A program made the translations under genes and the position numbers. From Chinchilla lanigera (taxonomy: Eukaryota > Chordata > Mammalia > Rodentia > Chinchillidae), in NCBI RefSeq assembly GCF_000276665.1, contig NW_004955447.1, positions 16,363,725 through 16,427,724 on the forward strand: a DNA stretch of 64,000 bases, read 5' to 3'. This document shows, piece after piece, positions 1 to 10,469 of this stretch (position 1 is the first letter of the stretch; each line of letters starts with the position of its first letter). The notes beneath the pieces are model-generated. The model was not told the DNA's origin and ran no database searches. It worked only from the letters and a program-made list of their open reading frames with translations.

Positions 1-519
1 ACACAGTTAGTGAGAGTGGGCATTCTCACATGGGCGGAAATGGTGTAATGCATAGGAGAATTAAAAAATTAAGAGGACAGAGAATATCATCAAGGCTTGG
101 CCTATGTCTTCTCTCGGCTCTACTTTTGTCTGTGTTGGCATCACTTTCAGGAAAACTATTTCCCCAACCACCCCCCTCACCCCCAGACAACAGTTCCAGA
201 CACACAGCTCACAATTTTTCAGCTTAGTGCAGTTTTTTACAGCCATTGGCAATTTGCACTACGTCACCCCAACTCCTATGGGTGTTGACAGTATCAAGAG
301 ACTTATTTGATTGTGAAAACTGGGAAAGGGGGCAGGAGTGTATTAGTAACTAGTAGGACAAAAAGAAATGACGCTAAACATTCCACAGGGTACAGGGCAG
401 CTCCCACAGTGAAGGGCTGATTGGACTTTTGAGTACATTAATGTCAATAGTGTCATAACTGAGAAATGGCGAAGTGGAAAGAGTTTCTTCCACACAAGAG
501 TCTTGATTAAATCCTAGGA
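1..519. other. Unique sequence, no gene recognised
   Basis: Short open frames of 60-70 codons occur on both strands but none shows a known domain, splice context or codon bias. A C-rich run near 170-185 is the only compositional feature. I see nothing that supports a functional call. Confidence 0.5.
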
Positions 520-830
520 CTGATTCTCATGAGAGCAAGTGTCACATGCTCTTCTCCAAACCAATCACTGTGGCCAAGGGTTAAGGGTATCCGTACTCCG
601 ATGGACTGGGTCTGGGCCATGTGTTAACCACCAGAGCTGGGACTGAGATGACATCATATCTACCCAAACCACATCAGCTATGTACCTGGCAGTGGACAGT
701 TTGCCAAAATTTAAAGTCTGCCATGACCAGAAGGGGAAAAGGTACAGAGCAGACTAAAAATAAATAAGTAAGTAAACCCCACACAAAACAGGTGTCCAGG
801 AGATCACCTTAGGGAGAGGAGACAGGTAAG
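520..830 (+). mobile_element. Ancient interspersed repeat fragment, unclassified
   Basis: The stretch with 'ccaatcactgtggcca', then 'cctggcagtggaca' and ending near 'caggtgtccagg' resembles an old mammalian dispersed repeat that I recognise from other genomes but cannot name securely. It has no coding capacity. A RepeatMasker run would settle the family. Confidence 0.35.
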
Positions 831-2809
831 AAACAGTCAGGTGGACGAGGGCTAAAGCCCCAGTAGGAGTTGGCAAATGGAGGCAGGCTGGTCCTGGCCC
901 ACCCCAAAAAGGGAGGCCAGGGGGTTCTCAGATAAGCAGGGCTCGCCTTGGGGTATACCAGTTACTGGACCGGTTCACAAGGAAGTTGGCTCCCTGCCTG
1001 ATGTCACACGAGGGAACAGGAAGGACAGAGCGATGGACTCCCTGGGAATTAGGCAGAGGTAGGAGAGACTGTGGTGGTCTGGAGAGGCTCCAGGTGGAGG
1101 AGGCTGACAGTGCGAGTCCTCAGATCCAGCCCAAAGGCTCTGGAGCACTTCTCGTTCACATCCTCACGGAGGGTGTGGTTTTGCTAATGAATCGCTAGTA
1201 TCAGTTATCTTTCAGATAGCTTCAAAGCCGGTGGCACTGTGTTCTGCATGTTTATGTTTCAAACTTCTTCTCCTCCTGTAGACAGAAGAGGCCACTCAGC
1301 ATTTCCCAGCAGGCGCCATGTAAACATAATATAAGCGATTGCCGTGTGCCAGGCTTTATTTACATTTCTTCCATTCCCTGTTTTCCCACAAAAGGCATTC
1401 TTTGGAGGAAAAAGCTCTGATCAAAAATCCATAATGTAATAATATCACCTCTCTTCAACAGTTCTCCATGTACGAAGTTAATAAACCTTCAGAAAACAGC
1501 ATGAGGAGTGTTCCTACACACATGCACACAGAACATAACAATATGCTTGCATGCAGGAGGAGGAAGTAACTTTTTTCATCAAAAATGATGAGACAACTCT
1601 AAACTTTGGGATCCATCTAGATGAAAAATATTGTCAAAATGTGAGATTAACAGCAGTTCATAGTAGATATTTCTGGCCTAAAAGGGACCAAAGGACAAAT
1701 AAATTTGTGTAATGAAGTTTTGATCTTGATGCTCGTAACAGGCTTCTACGATTATTCATTTTCTTTCTGGTTTCCAAGGAGATTGGGTTTTCAAATAAGG
1801 GAACAGTATAGAGTCAATTTACCAGGTGTGCATAAGGACACAGCAAAGTGGGTCCTGCCCTAGAATATTATGGTACAAAGGAAACCTCAAAAGCAATTTT
1901 CCTCTTACCTGGCCCTGCAATAGAAAACCAGAGGCTGTGGGAACAACTGAAGAGTTAAAATTGGGCAAATGGATTAGTGTAATTCCCCGATGATTTATGA
2001 AGTTTTAGAGAGAAAAGTTTTTGGAAAGTATTCATTAACATCTCAGAAATACAAACTGTCTCAGTCTGAGGGCAACTGTAGGTTCAACGAGGCATTGTGT
2101 GCCCACGTTTTTATTTCTACAATTTTTAAAGTTTACTCTCAATTTTCAAGCTCTACCTATGCTTGCCACCAACAAGAGTCTGAAGAAAAGCTCAGGAACA
2201 CATTAACAATAGAAAGAATTTGAGGAGAGAGATGCCCATTGGTGCTGTTCTTAGTTCTTTTTCTTGCCTTTTGTTATGTATATTTGTTCTTGTCTTTGAC
2301 CTCTGCTTCCACTCCCATGAGAGGCGTTTTGATTTTTCTCTTTCTTTAAAAAACTGAAATGCACTGTTGAAAATACAGCTGTTAACCTTAGTAAAGAAAC
2401 AGGCAGGACCTATGTCCACAAATCCTTGATAATGGAAGACAGTGGCTAAATTTGCAAGGTAATATCAGGGTGTTCATCACCCCTGTTTCCACATGGCAGT
2501 CTCAGGGAGGGGAGCATGGAAAAGAGAGGAAGGGACCCTTCTGGCTTAGTTCCTCTACTGGTGTCTGCAAGAGTGAGGACTCTTACAGTAAGGGTTAAAA
2601 ACTTAGGAGAGGTGTAGCCAAAAGGGTAGCATGTTGGTGCTCCATTGAGCTTGAGGACAAACGCACCGAAGAGTTTGACCCATTGAGGTCCTTGCACTTC
2701 TGTTCCAGCCATTTGTCCTATGGGTGGCTACTTTTCTCAAACTGTCTGAGGCTGGAACATTTGCTGTCCAGGGCTCTACAGTCCCATGTTTGCCTTCTCA
2801 CTGGAAAGG
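831..2809. other. Mostly unique sequence, no gene recognised
   Basis: No open frame exceeds about 90 codons and none matches a protein family I know. A possible degraded MIR lies around 1,345-1,440 ('gtgtgccaggctttattta'), which is too weak to list separately. The rest looks like single-copy non-coding DNA. Confidence 0.45.
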
Positions 2810-2881
2810 GCTCTCTCTTCTCTCTCTTTTCCCTCTCTCTCTCCCTTTCTTTCTCTTTCTCTTTCTCTCTCTCCCTCTCTT
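2810..2881 (+). repeat. CT-rich simple repeat
   Basis: About 70 bases of almost pure pyrimidine made of imperfect CT, CCT and CTTT units. The Leu/Ser/Phe-rich translation of this tract is a by-product of the repeat and not a gene. Confidence 0.85.
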
Positions 2882-3080
2882 ATAATAATCCCAGGCACAC
2901 AACTCTGCCCAGTTTGGGTTATATGCTACGGCTTGTAGCCAGAGCAGAGCACATTGGTGGGACCACAAGGTTGGAAGGGAAGAAAAAATACTTGCCCATA
3001 TCTGCTTTTTGAAGACAAAGAGCTCTGAATCTGAACAGAACTCACATGCTATGTTTGGTGGAACCTAAGACTCTAATTTC

Positions 3081-3512
3081 TGACAGGATTTTCCAGCACA
3101 GAGAGAAGTAAAACAGAATAAAATGCCTTTATTGTAGACGTGGAAAAGACCACAAGGAAAGAGAAAAAAACGTAGCTGCAAAGGATCTTTCATGGGGTCC
3201 AAGGTTAAATAGCCCCAGGCTGGAGGCAGGCTTTAAGAGGCAGACCACCTGACATTGCAGACCAGGATTGGGTGGGAGCATGGGAAAAAGGAACAGGATA
3301 TTAAAAAAAGGGAAGTAGGAAGTCGTAATTTGACTCAGCAGAAAAAGGGTGGGGCTTAGCCATGGCCTCTAGTGGCCAGCGCCATATTGGTTGGATGCCA
3401 TAGTGACTCAGCACCATACCACATGACCTCCAGCGCCATATTGGCTGGGTGTCATAGCAACTCAGCAGGAATTACAGCGGGGCAAGAAACCAGTTTCCTC
3501 CACATTCTAACA
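3081..3512 (-). mobile_element. Solo LTR of an ERV-like element (minus strand)
   Basis: Read on the minus strand this about 430-base block starts TGTTAGAATG (at 3,512) and ends CTGTCA (at 3,081), the TG...CA form of retroviral LTRs. A polyadenylation signal AATAAA lies on the minus strand near 3,136-3,141, about 55 bases before the 3' edge, as expected for an R-U5 boundary. The U3 part contains a diverged tandem repeat with CCAATATGGCG cores (listed separately). No internal gag, pol or env sequence flanks it, so it is best read as a solo LTR left by recombination. No clear target-site duplication remains. The class (ERVK or other) is uncertain. Confidence 0.6.
3377..3467 (-). repeat. Tandem repeat in LTR U3 with YY1-like core
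   Basis: Two 37-base copies, 3,377-3,413 and 3,431-3,467, start 54 bases apart and match at 32 of 37 positions by my count. All five differences are transitions. On the minus strand each carries CCAATATGGCGCTG, which combines a CCAAT-like motif with a YY1-type ATGGCG core. Duplicated enhancer units are common in retroviral U3 regions; binding here is inference. Confidence 0.7.
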
Positions 3513-4250
3513 TCCCTTCAGTCATGTTCAATGTCATGTTGTAGTTTTATTGGTCCTATTTCTCCTTTTCTAGCAGTACATAAGATAGTGGTTCCTATGG
3601 TATCTTAGATTAAGTGAATGTGCTATATCTAAAGTATGTGATACTCAAAAGGAGAGAAAATAGCAATAGTAGGTCCCCCCCAGCTGAGGTTGTGACCACT
3701 TGGATAGAAGAAAAGAATGCCCTAGATCAAAACCTCACTACCAAGCGAGGAAATGGAGCTTTTACTGAGCCACATGGCCATTTTTTTTCTTTTGCAGATA
3801 GAGAACCTGAGCTTCTGTCTCTGACTCAGACAAGTTGCCCGAGGAAAATTGTTCCACTCCCAGAGCCTTTGTTCCCTGGCTTAAGAACTGACAGTTCAGT
3901 AGCTGCCTGCTACTCTGGAATGCTCTCGGATTTAAAGGGCTGATAATCCATTGAGTTAGGTCCTTTAGCTGCTCTTCTCCTATTCAGAACACTTCCTGGG
4001 GCAGCAGAGATATTTTTTGAATGCCCATGGGTACCCAAGGAACCCCTTGTCAGAAGCAAATTATTCCACACACCCAGGCTCTATAATGTTCATGAGTGAC
4101 ATTAGTAACACTTTATTTCCCTGCATAACTTTTAATTGCTCAGAAAATAGCAAAGGGGCACTGTGGAAGCTGCAACCCAAATGACTTTGCAGGGCCTCCT
4201 GCTGTGTCCTCCAATTCGGTTTTCAAGATTTATCTCCACTCAGAATTAAC
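3513..4250. other. Unique sequence, possible MIR remnant
   Basis: No gene is recognised. The stretch 3,795-3,845 ('gatagagaacctgagc', then 'caagttgcccgagg') vaguely resembles the core of a MIR SINE on the plus strand, but is too diverged to call. The remainder shows no structure. Confidence 0.4.
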
Positions 4251-4288
4251 TAGAAGAAGGAGGAGGAGGAGGAGGAGGAGGAGGAGGA
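4251..4288 (+). repeat. (GGA)n trinucleotide microsatellite
   Basis: About twelve GGA/GAA units in a row. The poly-Ser translation on the minus strand is an artefact of the repeat. The tract is pure enough to be length-variable between individuals. Confidence 0.9.
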
Positions 4289-7200
4289 AATGCTAAATAG
4301 CTGCATCATGTTACGACAAATTAAGTTCAGTTTCCTTAATGGCAAAATACACTGGGTGCATATTAACCAGTTTACTGTGGAGAGTCTTCTGAGGCTTGCT
4401 TCGGTTTTGTCTCTAAGAGGGTCTCCAGATCCAATGTCCCTGCAGCGTCTTTCTTCTTTTGGAGAAATCCAAGTTTTGTCTGAAACAGTCACCTCAGTAT
4501 ATTCTACTTGTTAATGCAAAATGTCTCGTTGTTCCAATGCGCCAGGGGTGAACCAGCAGTGGGAATGCGCGTGGGAGATAACTTGGAGGTTTGAGGTACG
4601 TGTTCCTCCCAGCGAGCCTACGGGACCTGGGTTAGTAGAACATTGGTACAAGAGAATGCAAGGCCCCATACACTCGCGGAGTAACCCGTCTGGAATTGCC
4701 ACCTCCCAGGATCCTGCCAGACCAGTGCCACACATTCCAAGTGAAATGGAGCCCACACTGAGTCCATGTCACGGCGGGGGAAAGGGCAGCAGTGCGTGAG
4801 ACATGGGCCTGTACAGCATAAAGGGACACACCATCCTTTACTTGGGAGGACTTAGGAGCAAGTGGGCTGTAATAGCTCTGACTTTACTGGAGACGTGCAT
4901 TCTAATGCTCTGTTTTACTCTGTGATTGACACGCAACGAATGCCCACATGTCAGTGAGCTGATGTCGCTGAGCAAAAACACTTGACTCATCTGAAGAGCA
5001 AGAGATTCTGTGCCCTACATAAGGGTCTTCCTGCTGTGTGTCCCATTTCCCATTTGGTCGGATGTGAGGGCGACCTGGCTGCCACATCTGTCACCCCACA
5101 CATCGCCAGGGTTGATTCAGCTGATCTGGCTGGCTAGGCGGGTGTCCCCTTCCTCCCTCAGCACTCCATGTGCGTCCCTCCCCAAGCTGTGCGCTCGGTC
5201 GAAGAGGATGACCCCCAGTAGAGAAAGACCGCTCCTCGGTCAAAGGTAGACAAGTAGCTGCACTCCCCCGCTAGAACCTCCAAACAAGCTCTCAAGGCCC
5301 ATTTGGTGGCATCCTTGGCACCAGAGTCTGCTTGGACATTTATTGGTTCCCTCTATCAGTCATTCAACAAGTGTTTCTTGACTGTGCCTAACATTTGCAC
5401 CTCAGTCCTGCTCTAACCCCAAGAATACAGAAGCAAATAAATTTAAGGTGAATTTTAATAAAATCAAACAAAACAAAACCTCAACTCCTATCTATATGAT
5501 GCACGCATCCTAGCGGGTCTCTGTGTTTTCATCCCTCCAGCACCCCTTCCTGCGATGCTAGCCCTTCAGGGTCCCTCAGGGAGCCTTTCTCAGGCTCTGT
5601 GATGGAGCTGATCCCGGAGGAGCCCTTGGTGTGCAGAGCAGGCACAAATTCAAAGCGTGTAGGATCAGGGCTGCAGCCCCGGGTTCACTAGTGAGTTAAC
5701 TGTTACAACCGGAGGAAAGGCCCACTCTTTCAGCAGGGGACGGGGCCCTAAGCTGGTGAGACCTAAGTCTAGGATGCTGGCTGGCATCTCTGCCCTTGCT
5801 GCATATCTTCTCCTGAATAAGCCCACCATACTTATGCCAAGGCAGGCCTGGGATGTCCCACCAAATTCTTCCTTCCTTTAACATGTCTGACTGTGAAGGT
5901 GCAGATTTCCCCTACTCTATGGTACTCAGGGCCCTCCTTTCATGGACAGACAATACAGTTCAGGGACACAGGAGTCAGACAGAGATAGCTCTGAGAGACA
6001 CTGTATCCTAAGCTTCGGTTTCAGCGTCTCTCTAATGGGGACATAAGCCCGTCTTCACAGCCCTGCACATAGTATGAGCAACACAGAGAAAAGTCTTTTC
6101 TCTCTGCCCTCTTCCTTCTCCCCGCATTGAGAGCCGCACTGGACAGTGCTGTGACCAGCTGGTCAGCCAGCGAGCTGAAGGTCAACAAGCAAGGTCGTGC
6201 TGGCTAAGAGTTCTTTCAAGGGATCTGTGGCTGGCTCTGGCCCCTTTCCGAACTCGAGCCTAGGAGCTCACAAGTCTCTTGCCCTGAAAGTTGAGGCACA
6301 GAGGGTTAACGGTGATCATAAACTGAAGTGTGCTTTCTTCCAGGAATAGTTACATTTTCATTTGGAAGAGTCTCTTACCGTAAACAGACAACTCCTAATT
6401 GCAGGCATTAAATTGGGCTTGATTGGCAGACAGTTGTCAGGTATTCGGAGCTGATCTCCCACCTCCGCTCCCACTCTTCCCTTGGGTGAAGCTGGGCCCA
6501 GCAGGTGAACCTCTGGCACTGCTTGCTCTGAATTCACCTTTCTCCCTCTGAAATAAAAATGCGTGATTTGGGCTGCAATAGCTGAACCATCTTCATCCCA
6601 TATTCGTCCTGGGAGAGGTGAAATCTCATTCTGCTAGTGAGGCCCAGCGTGCCTCTATTGGCTTCTCTTGTTCCTCGGCTGTGGGAGTAGCCTTGGTTCT
6701 GCCCCCAGTTTAGTGCGCTCTGCACAAAAGTCAAGTATCGTACAAGGTTCTCCTTGGCAGCAGAGTGCCAGTGACAACTCTCTTCAGCAGCAGCAGCAAT
6801 GCCAGGGGTACAGGTGGAGGCCCCCAAGGCCCCACCTCCACAGGGCTGGCAGTCCCATGACGCCGCCCGGCACTCAGCGCTGGTGGCAGAGGTCTCCCTG
6901 CTGGCTTGTTCTGAGCACATTTGCCTGAGGTTCTGGCTACATAACCCCTTTGCCTGGGATCTGACCTCCCAGCTGTTGCTGCCAAATAAAAGGCTGACTG
7001 CAAGCTACTTGTCCGCGAAGGATTCTCATTCTGTTCGTCGTCTTGACTTCTCATATATTCCGAACCTCATCTTTCCACCAAGAATCTCACACCTGCCACC
7101 TCCAAATGAACACCAGAAATTAATTTTGTTGCTGAATGTCAATTCCTCAGTTTCATACAGTCATCAGCGGTGCACGAATGTTCTGCTCTTTCCATAGTAA

Positions 7201-8159
7201 TTACTGCCCTGTGAATCTCACTTTTGACTCCTTTTGCTTTCCTACTTTGTCCCCATTCTGTCCTCATTAAGCCCAGTTAAGCAGCAAATATTTATGGTGT
7301 GTGCGTGAAGCTCCAGGCCCCAGGAGTGCTGTGGTGAGCTCTCCAGACGCTGCCCTTGCATGCAGGGGCCTGGTTCCAGGGGATCATTTCTTCTTCTAAT
7401 AGTTACCCCGGCCATCTCTCTCTCCATCTTGTGCCTGAGCTATTCGCAACAAACTCCTCTCCCTGGGCTGTTTTCTTCACCAGGCTTTTTGGTGTGTCTT
7501 CCTCTGTTGTATTTTGCATATCATGGCTGTTGTTAGATACCTTCAGTAGCTCATTACAGTGTTGCAAATCCAGTTAGGGCCTCAGAGGCGAATGTCTCTC
7601 TCGCCCTCTCTTGTGTCTTAGGGTTGTGCTCTTCCTTAGCCCTGGTCTCCTGCACTCTCAGCTCTAGCCTGAGGTACCCCTGAAACTGAACTGGAGATTT
7701 CTCTACCGAAATGCTTCTACCACCCTCTAGCCAGATAGCAGAATGTTCCCGTGAGGTCTTCCCATAGCAGTGTCATCAGGTTCTGCATTGTAGAAATCCA
7801 TCTTTCTCCGGGCACATGGATATTGCTCTCTGCTATTTATTTTGCTGTGTGCTTGACATGGTTGGACATTTCTTGTTTATAGCTTTGAGAAGTCTTTTTT
7901 CCCCATATAATCCTCTACATTGTAAATGTCTTAAAGACATGAGCTGTATCTCTTATTTCTAATTCTCCTTTCATGTAGTTAGAATAATAGGAATAATGGG
8001 ATCAATATTTTATTTTTGCTTTTCTATTTACAAAGTGCTGTCACACAGAGATTAGAAATGCCTCACAGCAACATTTTGAAGTGGGAAGAAGAGACATGGA
8101 AGTTAAGGCTCTGAACCAGGCCAACCTAATTAAATCCATATTGTGCAATGGATCATGGG
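4289..8159. other. Mostly unique DNA, no gene recognised
   Basis: Several frames of 60-130 codons overlap on both strands without any recognisable domain. A degraded 'cattcaacaagtgtttcttgac' motif near 5,360 resembles the 3' region of old MIR/L2-type repeats. Around 6,880-7,065 the sequence has an LTR-like feel: AAATAAAAGG at about 6,984, followed by a short pyrimidine-rich stretch and TTCTCATTCTG. I cannot define its edges. No CpG island or promoter architecture is visible. Confidence 0.4.
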
Positions 8160-8390
8160 TCTGTGTCTCAGTTTATTAATCCATGAATAGGGGATAACAA
8201 CAGTTCTGACTTGATAGGGCTGTCACAAGGAATTAAATGGAATCCAAGTATGATAAGTGCTCATATAGTGCATTGTACAGGAAATGAGCCTAGCTGGTAT
8301 TTTTGTTATTGCGGTAGTCATCACCTTCATTTTACAAATGGGGAAAGTGAGGCTTGGAGAGTGAAGTGACTTTGCAATCACTTGAGTCTA
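8160..8390. mobile_element. MIR SINE fragments
   Basis: Positions 8,165-8,310 read as a minus-strand MIR ('cagtttattaatccatgaa', a 'gataacaa' block, then 'aggaattaaatgga'). Positions 8,322-8,390 contain the canonical plus-strand form, 'attttacaaatggggaaa' followed by 'gtgaggcttggagag'. MIRs are pre-placental tRNA-derived SINEs and are inactive. Boundaries are approximate. Confidence 0.65.
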
Positions 8391-9059
8391 TCGAGAGGTA
8401 GTGTACAGAGTACAGTCTCAGATGCCAAAAACATATGGAACATAAAACATGCCATTAAGCCCTAGGCCCCCAACAACCAAAGCATTCTAGTTATTCCTTG
8501 GGAGAACCACGTGTATGTTGCTGAAACTTGTGCTGGACTACAAAGACTAGAGTGACCTGTGTCTGAAAGACAAGCCACCTGAAGTCACCCGTGTGGAATG
8601 CCCTGGGAAGTAGATGTCACTCCTCCCCTCCTCACAGAGGCCTTATGAAGTCAAAGCACCACTCCCTAGAGGTCAGAAGTGCTGAGTAGGTGATGCCTCC
8701 GTACCAACCTCAAGGCCCCCCGACAGACCTGGAGGGAAGCCACAAAGGCACAGGTAGAAAGGCTCCCTTTTAGGAATGTAAGCAGAGAATCATCTTTATT
8801 CTATTTTTCCTACTTGGTGAGAAACAGGGCCAAGTCTTCAGTCACGCTGTCAGTCAGTCAGGGTCACTTCTCTGTTGTCACGACATGGAGTATTAAATGA
8901 AAGCCCTGCTAACAAAGAAACAGTTACATGTTGGGGTGGGGTTGGGGGTAGAATTTCCCGCACTGAAATTCTAACTGAGAAGCTAAGAAGTGGGATTGTG
9001 AAGAGGACAGGGCTTGCTACAGGATGAGCTCTGGGACCTGGAACCCCCACCAAGGCCTC

Positions 9060-9205
9060 AGCTCCTCAGGTTCCTTTTCTACACAGATGGGGATGACAGC
9101 CCGCTGTCACAGGGTTATTTGGGATCAAACGAGATAATGTACTTAAAGTGCTCAGCATTACGGCCAGCCTATAGTAGCATTCAACACGGATTTCTAAAAT
9201 TTCAG
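9060..9205 (-). mobile_element. MIR SINE fragment
   Basis: The motif series 'acacagatggggatgac', 'cagggttatttgggatcaaa', 'gagataatgtacttaaagtgctcagca' is the reverse-complement signature of a MIR element. It is old and degraded, with no coding content. Confidence 0.65.
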
Positions 9206-9624
9206 GTTCTGCTCAGGGCCAGTCCTGGCTCTGTCTGCCCTGTGAGTCCACGGAGCTCAACAAACCTGGACAGGAGCCTCATCCAGTAGGAGGCAAAGTG
9301 TGTCTGCTTGGTTGCCGACCACGCCAGTGAGTTTGCGGCCTAGTCTGAACGCCTTACCAGGTTTTGAACATGCAAACATGCAAACATATCACATGTTTAC
9401 TGTCCCGTTACGTTTGGCATAGCTTTTCTGTTATGAGATACACGGGTCTTGGTCAGCTCAATGAATCTCTTCATCTTTCTCTTCCTTATCCTGATGTCCC
9501 ACCCGCTGTCCACTGTAGACCTCACTACCCCGAGCTACCTCCACCTCTGACTTCTGACTTTTGCTTTCTCCATGAGCTTGTTATGTATTCACTCAGTCTT
9601 TCACTTATCTATCTATTCACTGCA

Positions 9625-9682
9625 GTGCAGGGGCACAAACTCAAAGCCTTACGCATGGTAGGCAAGCTGCTTCCCCAGCCCT
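9625..9682 (-). mobile_element. Degraded ID SINE
   Basis: On the minus strand the block begins AGGGCTGGGGAAGCAGCTTGC and continues with 'ctaccatgcgtaaggc', matching the 5' half of an ID element but with a damaged A box. It is clearly older than the other ID copies in the window. Confidence 0.5.
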
Positions 9683-10127
9683 GAAAGAGAAAAAAACTTT
9701 TTCAAGCCTTTGAATCACCTGCCATAGTGACCAAGAAAGATTTCATTTCAGCCTTATGCTCTTCTGAGTGTGGGGAACGAAGAGGGGAGGAGGACACAAA
9801 TCAGAATGGTGAGCAATGTGAGAGTGAAGCAGGCCAGGCCTTGGGAGGACGAAACCTTCAGCAAGTGGGGACAAAGTCACTGACAGAGGAGGTGTTTAGA
9901 CTCCTCTAAGGAATCCTGAGTACCCAGGAGCTCTATGGAACAACTCCAAGGGGAGGCTTAGAGACCATCTAAACCAGCTTTGGAGGGAACGGGTGAAAAG
10001 GAGTCTTCTGGGTAGGAAGTCAGTATCTCGAACTATCTCAACATGACCACCTACTCTCATCAGGCCTGATCACAAGCGCAAGGGCCTGATCTCTGGGGCG
10101 ATTCCAAGTGATATCACTAATTTCTTT
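9683..10127. other. Unique sequence, no gene recognised
   Basis: The longest frame is 60 codons and shows no domain. There is no microsatellite or recognised repeat. Confidence 0.45.
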
Positions 10128-10468
10128 TGCTGTAGTTTGGATCTGGGATGTCCCCCAGTGACCCATCTCTTCAAGGCTTGGCTCCTAACCTGGTGCTGTC
10201 CAGGGCGGGAGAACCTGTGAGAAGCGAGTCTCATGGGCATCACACGTCGCTGTGGGGCATGCCCGTGAAGGGGTCCTGGGACCGCAATCTCTCTTCATTC
10301 TCCCTTTTGCATTCCAGCTGTGAGGTGAATGACTTTACCATGTGCTCTGCTCGTGATACACTGCCTTGCCTCTGTGACAAGGCCAAGCCGTCAGGTCTAA
10401 AACCTTTACAACTGGGTCAAAATAATCTTTTCTCCTTTTGAGTTGATTATCTCAGACACTTGCTACAG
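10128..10468 (+). mobile_element. LTR-like repeat (ERVL/MaLR type)
   Basis: Starts TGCTGTAGTTTGGATCTGGG followed by a 'gatgtcccccagtg' box. It carries 'gggcatgcccgtgaaggggtc' in the middle and ends with 'ggtcaaaataatctttt', 'gagttgattatctcag' and 'cttgctaca'. This order matches an abundant mammalian LTR family whose 3' end reads 'ccaaaataaa...aagttgattatctcag'. No coding function. Confidence 0.55.
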
Positions 10469-10469
10469 G

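Noticed and set aside
6534..7197. Opposed frames of 128 and 132 codons, considered as an exon
   Set aside because: Both strands are open and a possible LTR polyA region overlaps. No motif supports translation.
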